Below, in pieces: positions 1 to 5,166 of a stretch of 5,166 nucleotides of DNA. The number at the start of each line of letters is the position of its first letter. Within the stretch, counting starts at the first letter, position 1. Position numbers and translations under genes: made by a program. Source of the DNA: Xanthobacteraceae bacterium (lineage in GTDB: Bacteria > Pseudomonadota > Alphaproteobacteria > Rhizobiales > Xanthobacteraceae); NCBI GenBank assembly GCA_030648135.1, contig JAUSIF010000106.1:1-5166 (forward strand), read 5' to 3'. The notes beneath the pieces were generated by a model, which did no database searches, was not told the origin of the DNA, and saw only the letters and a program-made list of their open reading frames with translations.

Positions 1-321
1 CGGCCCAACGTCGGACTCACCGTGATCGTGCTCAAGACCGCCGATCAGAAGAGCCGGCTGATGCGCGTGCTGGCGCCGCTCGGCGTGCTGTTGCCGTCCG
101 GTCTCGGCCTCAAGATCGATCAGGCCGACGTCGGCCGCGCCGGCTTCGTGCGCTGTCTGCCCAATGGTTGCGTCGCCGAGGTCATCATGGACGACAAGCT
201 GATCGGCCAGCTGCGCGGCGGCAAGCAAGCCACCTTCATCATCTTTCTGACCCCCGCGGAAGGCATCGGAATTCCGGTAGGCCTCGCGGGCTTCGGCCAG
301 GGCTACGACAAGCTGCCCTAG
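1..321 (+). CDS. Invasion-associated locus B (IalB) family protein, C-terminal part
   Basis: The frame is open from the first base of the window to TAG at 319-321, giving 106 visible residues; the start and any signal peptide lie upstream. The sequence matches the C-terminal half of the IalB family: a hydrophobic strand (LTVIVLKTADQ), then LLPSGLGLKID, then FVRCLPNGCVAEV with a cysteine pair at visible residues 52 and 57, then a final IPVGLAGFGQGYDKLP stretch. IalB proteins are exported proteins first linked to erythrocyte invasion in Bartonella. They are widespread in non-pathogenic Rhizobiales, where their role is mostly unknown, so the name should not be read as evidence of virulence. The two close cysteines may form a disulfide in the periplasm, which is an inference. 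A GTG at 22 is in frame but sits inside the conserved domain, so it is not taken as the start. The gene is convergent with gshA and ends in its own terminator. Confidence 0.85.
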   Translation, partial: RPNVGLTVIVLKTADQKSRLMRVLAPLGVLLPSGLGLKIDQADVGRAGFVRCLPNGCVAEVIMDDKLIGQLRGGKQATFIIFLTPAEGIGIPVGLAGFGQGYDKLP

Positions 322-366
322 ACCGCGATCGATTGAGATTGAATCGGGATCGCGGTCTAGCTTTTT
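318..366 (+). terminator. Rho-independent terminator of the IalB-family gene
   Basis: A perfect 13-bp inverted repeat (CTAGACCGCGATC at 318-330, its complement at 348-360) is extended inward by GATT (331-334) pairing with AATC (342-345), with GG bulged at 346-347. A run of five T follows at 362-366. This is a classical intrinsic terminator for + strand transcription. The left arm includes the TAG stop codon of the gene, so the hairpin begins with no spacer after the coding sequence. Confidence 0.85.
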
Positions 367-370
367 AATT

Positions 371-449
371 GAGCATGATCTTTCTCGCCTCGCTGTCGCT
401 CCGGCGCAGCGGGTCCGAAAACCGGTTCCCACTTTTCGGGATCATGCTT
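371..449. repeat. Palindromic intergenic repeat, copy 1 (ACCGGTTCCCAC core)
   Basis: Outer arms AGCATGATC (372-380) and GATCATGCT (440-448) are perfect complements. An inner hairpin is formed by CCGAAAA (415-421) and TTTTCGG (433-439), with the loop CCGGTTCCCAC. Between the outer left arm and the inner hairpin lies a GC-rich spacer (about 381-414). The organisation resembles the short palindromic repeats scattered between genes of Bradyrhizobium and relatives; I recognise the type from memory and have not searched for it. It shares a 13-base core, AACCGGTTCCCAC (420-432), with the next copy, 64 bp away in the same orientation. No coding potential is evident. Confidence 0.7.
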
Positions 450-468
450 TAGATTCTTTGCATTGATC

Positions 469-540
469 GCATTTTCTACGGCGAACCGGTTCCCACCCCG
501 GATCAAGTCCGGGGCAGGCTTTCGCCGGAAAATGCTCTAA
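469..540. repeat. Palindromic intergenic repeat, copy 2, interrupted in its loop
   Basis: The left arm GCATTTTC-TA-CGGCGAA (469-485) pairs with TTCGCCGGAAAATGC (521-535); the left arm has two extra bases (TA). The same core as copy 1, AACCGGTTCCCAC, lies at 484-496. The loop then carries a second, unrelated palindrome (496-514) followed by CAGGCT, so the copy seems to be interrupted. The outer end reads TTAGAGC on the minus strand and contains the gshA stop codon (TAG at 539-537). Together with copy 1 it fills the gap between the two convergent genes, and it could fold in RNA read from either side. Confidence 0.7.
496..514. repeat. Small hairpin repeat nested in copy 2
   Basis: CCCCGGA (496-502) and TCCGGGG (508-514) form a perfect 7-bp stem with the loop TCAAG. 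This GC-rich unit, followed by CAGGCT, differs in sequence from the surrounding repeat and sits exactly in its loop. From memory, units of this kind (a CCCCGGATCAAG start) recur between genes of Hyphomicrobiales. That it moved in as a separate element is an inference. Confidence 0.6.
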
Positions 541-1964
541 TAAGCCAGCGCCGGAAAAATCGGCTCGACCGAGCCCTTCCATTCGCCGTGGTAGCGGGAG
601 AGCAAAACCTCGGCGGGGGTTTTACCGCTTTCGACTACTTCCTCGAGCGGCGCCAGGAAATGGCTCTCGTCGCGGTCCGAGCGGTCGGGCTTGCGGCGGC
701 GGCGCACGAGCCCGGCGCGCGAGATCGCAACCATTTCGCGGGCGAGATCGTGCACGCTCCGCCCCCGGATCGCCGCCTTGAACCCGAGCCGCGGCACCTG
801 GTCGCGCAGATCTTGGCGTTCCGCGGCGCTCCAGTCCTTGACGAGCTCCCAGGCGGCATCGAGTGCCGCGTCGTCATAGAGGATTCCGATCCACAGCGCC
901 GGCAGCGCGCAGTTGCGCGCCCACGGGCCGCCGTCGGCACCGCGCATTTCGAGATAGCGCTTGAGCCGGACTTCCGGAAAAATCGTGGTGAGATGGTTGG
1001 CCCAATCGGAGATGGTGGCGCGTTCGCCCGGGAGCGCATCGAGCTTGCCGGCCAGCAAATCCCGGAATGACCGGCCGGCGACGTCGACGTAACGATCGCC
1101 GCGCTTGATGAAATACATCGGCACGTCGAGCGCATAATCCACCCAGCGCTCGAAACCCATGCCGTCCTCGAACGCCCACGGCAACATGCCGGTGCGGTCG
1201 GGGTCGGTGTCGCGCCAGATTTCGGAACGGTACGAGAGAAAACCGTTGGGCTTGCCTTCGGTGAAAGGCGAGTTCGCGAACAAGGCGGTCGCCACCGGCT
1301 GCAGCGCCAAGCCCACGCGCAGCTTCTTCACCATGTCGGCCTCGGAGGAGAAATCGAGGTTCACCTGCACGGTGCAGGTGCGGAACATCATGTCGAGGCC
1401 GAGCTTGCCGACTTTCGGCATATAGGCCGCCATGATCCGGTAGCGGCCCTTGGGCATCATCGGCGTTTGGCTCCTAGTCCATTTTGGGCTCATGCCGATG
1501 GCGAGGAATCCGATCCCGAGCGGAGCCGCGACTTCGCGCAGCTGCGCGAGGTGCGCGTTCAATTCGGAGCAGGTTTCGTGGATGGTTTCGACCGGCGCGC
1601 CCGAAAGCTCGAACTGGCCGCCGGGTTCGAGCGAAATCGCGCCGCCGCCGGTCACGTCGGCAAGCCCGATGATGGTCTCGCCCTCCAGAATCGGCTCCCA
1701 GCCCAACAGCATGCGCATGCCCTCCAGGAGCGCGCGGATACCGCGCTTGCCCTCATAGGGAACCGGCGCATGACCCTTGAGCGTGTAGGCGAGCTTTTCG
1801 TGCTCGGTACCGATACGAAAGCGGGCACGCGGCTTCGCCCCGGCCTCGAGCCAGGCCACGAGCGCGTCGCGCGACTCGATCGGGGTCAAGTCGACTTGGT
1901 CGCGGGCCCTTCGAGTGAGCGCTCCGGGTGGGGTGACGGCATGGATCGGCGCGCGACGATACAC
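537..1964 (-). CDS. gshA: Glutamate-cysteine ligase, plant-type (GCS2 superfamily)
   Basis: The product catalyses the first step of glutathione synthesis: ATP-dependent joining of L-glutamate, through its gamma-carboxyl, to L-cysteine in the cytoplasm. From the proposed GTG at 1964 it has 475 residues, close to the roughly 450-460 I expect for the family. Recognisable segments are IGTEHEK (51-57), GLADVTGGGAISLEPGGQFELSG (100-122), MMPKGRYRIMAAYMP (169-183), RTCTVQVNLDF (195-205), NSPFTEGKPNGFLSYRS (231-247) and LEMRGAD (338-344). These are typical of the plant/alphaproteobacterial enzyme, not the E. coli type. The start is uncertain: there is no in-frame ATG near the conserved N-terminus and no good Shine-Dalgarno before the GTG. 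Relatives, as I remember them, begin with MARD at the place where this gene reads R19-ARD, with codon AGG. An in-frame TTG (residue 26) is another option. The gene follows the YbdK-like gene by 41 bp on the same strand and may be co-transcribed. Its stop lies in the end of a palindromic repeat. Confidence 0.93.
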   Translation of the reverse strand: MYRRAPIHAVTPPGALTRRARDQVDLTPIESRDALVAWLEAGAKPRARFRIGTEHEKLAYTLKGHAPVPYEGKRGIRALLEGMRMLLGWEPILEGETIIGLADVTGGGAISLEPGGQFELSGAPVETIHETCSELNAHLAQLREVAAPLGIGFLAIGMSPKWTRSQTPMMPKGRYRIMAAYMPKVGKLGLDMMFRTCTVQVNLDFSSEADMVKKLRVGLALQPVATALFANSPFTEGKPNGFLSYRSEIWRDTDPDRTGMLPWAFEDGMGFERWVDYALDVPMYFIKRGDRYVDVAGRSFRDLLAGKLDALPGERATISDWANHLTTIFPEVRLKRYLEMRGADGGPWARNCALPALWIGILYDDAALDAAWELVKDWSAAERQDLRDQVPRLGFKAAIRGRSVHDLAREMVAISRAGLVRRRRKPDRSDRDESHFLAPLEEVVESGKTPAEVLLSRYHGEWKGSVEPIFPALAY

Positions 1965-2005
1965 AAGCCCCCGCCACGGGGACAGCCGTCGCCGACCGGT
2001 CTCCT

Positions 2006-3124
2006 TCAGTGCAGCGTCGCTTCGGAGAGCCAGGATTTTACCGCCTGGAACGCCTCGCCCCGGCTGCCGGTGCGGTGCTCGGCCTCGCGAAAGACCGCGA
2101 TCTGGATATCGGCGCTGGTGCCTTGCTTGAGGATCGAGCGCGCGCCGGCGACCGCAGCTTCGCAGCCGAGCGCGCGGATGTCCTGTTCGAGCTCGGCGAT
2201 CAGATTTTCGACCACTTCCGGGATGGTGACGGCACGGCGCGTACGGCGATCGACGAAACTGCCGTGGATGCCGTAGCGCTGGGCGCGCCATTTGTTCTCG
2301 ACCGCGATCGCCTGGTCGACCACGGTGAGGTCGGAATTCACTTGCGGGTTGCGCACCAGATGACGCGCGAGCGCACGATAGAGCGCCGCGATCGCCACCG
2401 TATCCTCGACGCGGGTGCAGCTGTCGGGCGCGCGCAGTTCCAGCGTCGGGTGTTTCAGGGAGGGGCGGATCGCCCACCAGATATAGCTCGAATCCTCGAT
2501 CACGCGGGCTTCCACCAGCGTCGCCACATAGGCGTCGTAGTCGGCCTTGCTTTCAAACAACGGCGGCAAGCCGGTGCGCGGTAGCTCGTCATAGGCGGCC
2601 AGCCGGTAGCCCATCAGTCCGGTGCGGCGCGAGCGCCAAAACGGCGAGGAGGTGGCAAGCGCGATGAACAGCGGAACATGCGGCAACATCCGCCGCATCA
2701 CCTCGACCCGCTGGTCGGGATCGGGTAGCTCCACATGCACATGCAATCCGCACAGCAGATTGCGCTCGCCGAGCATCTGCAGATCGTGCATGACGCCGTC
2801 GTAGCGAAGCGCCGGCGTGTGGTGGGAGCCCGACCAAGTCGCGGTCGGGTGAGTGCCGGCGGCGAAGAAGGAAAGCCCGTGCTCGGCGGCGACCGTGCCG
2901 ACGGTACGGCGCAATCCACGCAGCTCCTCGCCGGCATCGGTACAGGCAAGAGAAGGTTGCGTCATGACCTCGATCTGCGCCTGCAACAGCTCGCGCGTCA
3001 CCGCCGGGCCGAGGTTGCGTTTCAGCGCCAGAATGAAAGCAGCCGGCATCCGACGCTGGATCGCCTTGGTCTCGGCATCGACGATGAAATATTCCTCCTC
3101 GATGCCGAACTGGTAATCTTCCAT
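2006..3124 (-). CDS. ybdK: YbdK-type carboxylate-amine ligase (GCS2 superfamily)
   Basis: The product has 372 residues, about the length of E. coli YbdK. The family belongs to the ATP-dependent glutamate-cysteine ligase/glutamine synthetase fold; E. coli YbdK has only weak glutamate-cysteine ligase activity in vitro and its true substrate is unsettled. Family segments visible are FGIEEEYFIVD (6-16), AQIEVMTQ (49-56), GTHP (90-93), CGLHVHV (125-131), SSPFW (159-163), IWWAIRPS (215-222), TLELRAPDS (227-235) and RYGIHGSF (283-290). Glu9-Glu11 and Glu229/Arg231 are the likely ATP/metal-binding residues by family analogy. The ATG at 3124 is chosen because it gives the family N-terminus and follows GGAAGG with a 7-base spacer. 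The frame continues upstream to 3253, but that extension shows no family similarity. It lies between rsmE and gshA on the same strand, the second superfamily member in a row. A candidate stress promoter lies about 200 bp upstream. Substrate unknown; a gamma-glutamyl or related peptide product is a guess. Confidence 0.92.
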   Translation of the reverse strand: MEDYQFGIEEEYFIVDAETKAIQRRMPAAFILALKRNLGPAVTRELLQAQIEVMTQPSLACTDAGEELRGLRRTVGTVAAEHGLSFFAAGTHPTATWSGSHHTPALRYDGVMHDLQMLGERNLLCGLHVHVELPDPDQRVEVMRRMLPHVPLFIALATSSPFWRSRRTGLMGYRLAAYDELPRTGLPPLFESKADYDAYVATLVEARVIEDSSYIWWAIRPSLKHPTLELRAPDSCTRVEDTVAIAALYRALARHLVRNPQVNSDLTVVDQAIAVENKWRAQRYGIHGSFVDRRTRRAVTIPEVVENLIAELEQDIRALGCEAAVAGARSILKQGTSADIQIAVFREAEHRTGSRGEAFQAVKSWLSEATLH

Positions 3125-3131
3125 CGTAAAA

Positions 3132-3137
3132 CCTTCC
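3132..3137 (-). promoter_or_regulatory. Ribosome binding site of the ybdK-like gene
   Basis: GGAAGG on the minus strand lies 7 bases before the ATG at 3124. It decides the start: the upstream in-frame ATG at 3253 has no comparable purine-rich sequence and would add 43 residues without family similarity. Confidence 0.7.
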
Positions 3138-3323
3138 CGCCGCGTTGATCGACAGTGAAGACAAATGAACGGGTTGCTCTTGAGGTGATGCGCACGAGGC
3201 TGCGGTAAAACCGGACCAAATTGAGGCGCGAGCCGGCTGCTCGGCCAAGGCATTGACGGTACAGAAAATATCTTTCCACAGGTCAGCGAAGAGATAAGGC
3301 GAGGTCTCCTCGCGGCGCAAGAT

Positions 3324-3348
3324 AACTTCGCAACTGCGATAATGTTCC
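3324..3348 (-). promoter_or_regulatory. Candidate EcfG-type (general stress sigma) promoter of the ybdK-like gene
   Basis: On the minus strand the gap between rsmE and the ybdK-like gene contains GGAAC (3348-3344), 16 bases, then AGTT (3327-3324). The known consensus for the alphaproteobacterial general-stress sigma factor EcfG is GGAAC, 16-17 bases, CGTT, so only the first base of the -10 differs. Transcription would start near 3317, giving a leader of about 190 bases before the ATG. The rest of the gap (3125-3384) holds the ribosome binding site but no convincing gene or terminator that I can see. A match this short can arise by chance, although its position and orientation fit. Confidence 0.45.
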
Positions 3349-3384
3349 GTTACGAACTTTGCATACCCGGGGCAGACGCGATCA

Positions 3385-4125
3385 TCAGCGCCGATCGCCG
3401 CGGGCGGCCTGGACCAGGGCGAGCGCCGCAACGGCGGCGGTATCGGCGCGCAGGATGCGCGGTCCCAAGGATAGACGCACCACCCGGCCGCGGGCAAGGA
3501 GAGCGCGGCGCTCGCCCTCGTCGAAGCCGCCTTCGGGACCGATGAGCACGGTGGGCGGTCCCGCCGGAGCGCGGGCAAGCGCTGCAAGCGGATCTTCGTT
3601 GCCTGCTTCCTCGTCGCAGAAGACGACCACTCGTTCGGGCGCGAGCGCGTCGAGCCAGCGCGGGAAGCTGACCTCTTCCTCGACCGCAGGCACGGAAAGA
3701 ATGCCGCATTGTTCGGCGGCCTCGATCACATTGGCGCGCATACGGTCGAGATTCACGCGCGTGACCTGGGTATGGCGGGTGAGGACGGGCGTAAGCTTGG
3801 CCGCCCCCATTTCGACCGCTTTCTGGATCATATAGTCGAGGCGCGCGTGCTTCAGGGGAGCGAAGGCATAGGCAAGCTCGCCGGCGGCGGTCTGCGGTCG
3901 TGTCTGCGCCTCGACCAGGAGGGATGCCTTGCGGCGGGCCGCGACGTCGAGACGGGCGCGCCATTCCCCATCCCGCCCGTTGAACAGCAAGACGGTCGCG
4001 CCGGGCCCGAGGCGAAGCACGTTGAGGAGATAATTCGATTGCTCCCGGTCGAGGACGATCTCGGCTCCCGCCTTAAGATCCACCGCGACGTAGAGGCGCC
4101 GGGCGCGGAAATCATGGTTCGCCAT
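3385..4125 (-). CDS. rsmE: 16S rRNA (uracil-1498-N3)-methyltransferase
   Basis: RsmE is a SPOUT-fold enzyme that methylates N3 of U1498 in helix 44 of 16S rRNA in the assembled small subunit, using S-adenosylmethionine. The product has 246 residues, normal for the family. An N-terminal PUA-like part (about 1-75: RRLYV, then SNYLLNVLRLGPGATVLLFNG) precedes the SPOUT domain, with YMIQKAVEMGAAKLTPV (98-114), EAAEQCG (135-141), IGPEGGFDEGER (195-206) and LGPRILRADTA (220-230). The last two form the knotted cofactor-binding region. The ATG at 4125 is preceded by GAAGAAG, a fair Shine-Dalgarno. The gene is divergent from the secreted-protein/ubiA pair (91 bp between starts) and lies upstream of the two ligase genes. 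The 260-bp gap to the next gene argues for a separate promoter there, though read-through is possible because no clear terminator follows rsmE. Confidence 0.95.
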   Translation of the reverse strand: MANHDFRARRLYVAVDLKAGAEIVLDREQSNYLLNVLRLGPGATVLLFNGRDGEWRARLDVAARRKASLLVEAQTRPQTAAGELAYAFAPLKHARLDYMIQKAVEMGAAKLTPVLTRHTQVTRVNLDRMRANVIEAAEQCGILSVPAVEEEVSFPRWLDALAPERVVVFCDEEAGNEDPLAALARAPAGPPTVLIGPEGGFDEGERRALLARGRVVRLSLGPRILRADTAAVAALALVQAARGDRR

Positions 4126-4181
4126 AGCTTCTTCGCCGGTCGGTGGGCCTGCCGCGATATTGCCTCATCTAGGGGAATTTT

Positions 4182-4195
4182 GTTACGGCTGTAAC
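4182..4195. promoter_or_regulatory. Inverted repeat in the divergent rsmE / secreted-protein intergenic region
   Basis: GTTAC-GGCT-GTAAC is a perfect 5-bp inverted repeat with a 4-base spacer. It lies 21 bases before the ATG at 4217 and 56 bases upstream of the rsmE start, within a 90-bp gap. Its symmetry and place would suit a dimeric regulator acting on one or both directions, or a small hairpin in the leader of the + strand gene. I do not recognise a known operator. Confidence 0.3.
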
Positions 4196-4216
4196 GCTCG
4201 CCGGAGACGACCGCAG

Positions 4217-4735
4217 ATGTACGCCCGTCCCATGCTCATCCTTCTCCTTGGCTTGGCGCTCGCCGCCGCCGGGGCGAATTCGGCGTTCGCCCAGGCTGAC
4301 CCTTCCGCCCAGGCCAATATGCAGGCCTGCCAACAGGAATTCGAAAAGCTCAAGGGTGTACTTGAAAAGAAGGGCGCGGGGCTCAGGGCCACCGGCCAGC
4401 GCAAGGTGAAGGCACCGGCGCAGGAAATCTGCCAGCTACTCCGTAGCTACACTGAGTCCGAGGCGAAACTCATCAAATTTTTCGAGCAGAAAAAGACCGC
4501 GTGTCAAATCCCCGACCAGATCATGAAGCAAGCGAAGGATGGTCATACCAAATCGCTCGCCATGCGCACGCAAGTTTGCCAAGCCGCGGAAAGCGGAGCC
4601 GGAGGGCCGCCACCTCCGAGTATGGGGCTGAGCGGGGCGTTGGGCACGACGGTCACACCCGGCAATCCGCTGGAAGATAAAGCGGGCGGTACCGGTGTCT
4701 TCGACACCCTGACCGGCAACGTCCTGCGACAATGA
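4217..4735 (+). CDS. Secreted four-cysteine protein of unknown function
   Basis: I do not recognise a named family. From the ATG at 4217 the product has 172 residues, beginning with a clear Sec signal peptide: a short positive start (MYARP), a hydrophobic core (MLILLLGLALAAAG) and a probable signal-peptidase I site after AFA (residue 25, before QAD). The mature part is predicted to be mostly helical, rich in Lys, Gln and Glu, with four cysteines at 38, 72, 96 and 121. An even number in an exported protein suggests two disulfides. The C-terminal 45 residues are Gly/Pro-rich (GGPPPPS near 129-135) and probably unstructured. The start is chosen because GGAG (4203-4206) lies 10 bases upstream and the signal peptide begins there; the frame could extend to 4160, but that adds an Arg-rich leader that spoils the signal. 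Its TGA overlaps the ubiA ATG (ATGA), so the two are probably co-translated. It is likely periplasmic; role unknown. Confidence 0.8.
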   Translation: MYARPMLILLLGLALAAAGANSAFAQADPSAQANMQACQQEFEKLKGVLEKKGAGLRATGQRKVKAPAQEICQLLRSYTESEAKLIKFFEQKKTACQIPDQIMKQAKDGHTKSLAMRTQVCQAAESGAGGPPPPSMGLSGALGTTVTPGNPLEDKAGGTGVFDTLTGNVLRQ

Positions 4736-5166
4736 GCGGTGCCGGCCGACCGGCTGTTGCACCCGTCGCCGATTCGACCGGCAACTGGGTCGACTACAGC
4801 GCACCCGGTTGGGCGCGACCGTATTTGCGTTTGGCCCGCGCCGACCGTCCGATCGGCTCATGGCTTTTGCTCATGCCCTGCTGGTGGTCGACGGCGCTCG
4901 CTGCCATCGCCGCCGGAGCGCGCTGGCCGGATCCTGTTTTGCTCCTGCTGTTCGCGGTCGGCGCCGTAGTCATGCGGGGAGCGGGCTGCACTTGGAACGA
5001 TATCGTCGATCGCGAGGTCGATGCGCGGGTGGAGCGCACGCGTTCGCGCCCGATCCCTTCGGGCCAGGTTTCGGTGGGCGCCGCGTTCGTATTCATCTTC
5101 GTGCAGGCGCTGGTCGGGCTCCTGGTCCTGTTGCAACTGAACGGCTTCGCGATCGCGGCCGGGTTC
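4732..5166 (+). CDS. ubiA: 4-hydroxybenzoate polyprenyltransferase, N-terminal part
   Basis: UbiA attaches the polyprenyl tail to 4-hydroxybenzoate, an early step of ubiquinone synthesis, in the inner membrane. The frame from the ATG at 4732 stays open to the window end, giving 145 residues of a protein usually about 300-330 long. After a roughly 25-residue hydrophilic start come PYLRLARADRPIGSWLLLMPCWW (30-52), which opens the first membrane helix, a second hydrophobic helix (about 67-85), and the Mg-pyrophosphate motif N89-D-I-V-D93-R-E-V-D97 (NDxxDxxxD). It is followed by RTRSRPIPSGQVS (102-114), as in UbiA proteins, and a third hydrophobic stretch (about 116-145). The start overlaps the stop of the upstream secreted-protein gene by ATGA, which points to translational coupling. 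UbiA-superfamily enzymes with other acceptors exist, but the RPIGSWLLLMPCWW and RSRPIPSG segments favour the ubiquinone enzyme. Confidence 0.93.
   Translation, partial: MSGAGRPAVAPVADSTGNWVDYSAPGWARPYLRLARADRPIGSWLLLMPCWWSTALAAIAAGARWPDPVLLLLFAVGAVVMRGAGCTWNDIVDREVDARVERTRSRPIPSGQVSVGAAFVFIFVQALVGLLVLLQLNGFAIAAGF

Noticed and set aside
1753..1977. 74-residue minus-strand frame starting at GTG 1977 after the ybdK stop
   Set aside because: It overlaps the gshA N-terminus in another frame, lies 23 bases after the nearest AGGAG, and shows no recognisable sequence features. Conserved GshA motifs lie in the competing frame.
1467..2276. Long open frame of 269 codons on the + strand
   Set aside because: It runs antisense across the gshA/ybdK junction, is rich in Arg, Ala and Pro as expected for a shadow frame of high-GC genes, and resembles no family, whereas both minus-strand genes have clear family motifs.
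1965..2477. Upstream extension of the gshA frame to 646 residues
   Set aside because: It would overlap most of the 3' half of the ybdK-like gene in another frame, and the added residues are Arg-rich with no ligase similarity.
3378..3398. Inverted repeat GCGATC / GATCGC at the rsmE stop codon, considered as a terminator
   Set aside because: The stem is only 6 bp with a 9-base loop and no T-run follows on the minus strand, so it is not a convincing terminator.
2589..3587. Open minus-strand frame crossing the gap between rsmE and ybdK, with a protein-like stretch near 3200-3370
   Set aside because: It overlaps two confident genes in other frames, has no start with a ribosome binding site in the gap, and runs on into ybdK out of frame. 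The protein-like look is limited to about 55 residues and no family is recognised.
3350..3964. Open minus-strand frame of 204 codons within rsmE
   Set aside because: It is a shadow frame of rsmE, dominated by Arg, Gly and Pro, with no family features.

Overview
The window looks like chromosomal DNA of a high-GC alphaproteobacterium, most likely of the order Hyphomicrobiales (Rhizobiales; Bradyrhizobium/Xanthobacter-like). The grounds are the protein families (an IalB-type protein, a plant-type glutamate-cysteine ligase, an alphaproteobacterial-looking RsmE and UbiA), a neighbourhood of ubiA, rsmE and gshA that I recall from this order, and short palindromic intergenic repeats built on an ACCGGTTCCCAC core. 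The genus is an inference. No mobile element, CRISPR array, tRNA or rRNA was seen.

Layout from left to right. (1) Positions 1-321, + strand: the C-terminal part of an invasion-associated-locus-B (IalB) family protein, whose stop codon lies inside a strong intrinsic terminator (318-366). (2) Positions 371-540: two tandem palindromic repeats of one family, the second carrying a different small palindrome in its loop. They fill the gap between two convergent genes. (3) Positions 537-4125, - strand, read right to left: rsmE (16S rRNA m3U1498 methyltransferase), a 260-bp gap, a YbdK-type carboxylate-amine ligase, a 41-bp gap, then gshA (glutamate-cysteine ligase). The last two are distant members of the same GCS2 ligase superfamily, placed side by side. 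(4) Positions 4126-4216: a short divergent intergenic region with a small inverted repeat. (5) Positions 4217-5166, + strand: a small secreted four-cysteine protein of unknown function, overlapping by ATGA with the start of ubiA (4-hydroxybenzoate polyprenyltransferase, cut by the window end).

Functionally these are mostly housekeeping genes: glutathione synthesis (gshA), ubiquinone synthesis (ubiA) and ribosome modification (rsmE). The accessory-looking element is the YbdK-like ligase. It has its own long upstream region with a sequence matching the alphaproteobacterial general-stress (EcfG) promoter, which suggests a stress-inducible thiol or peptide-ligase unit that could also read into gshA. 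I do not see a clearly new multi-gene system. The points most worth checking are the ligase pair with its candidate stress promoter, the missing conventional start codon of gshA, and the nested repeats at the convergent junction.
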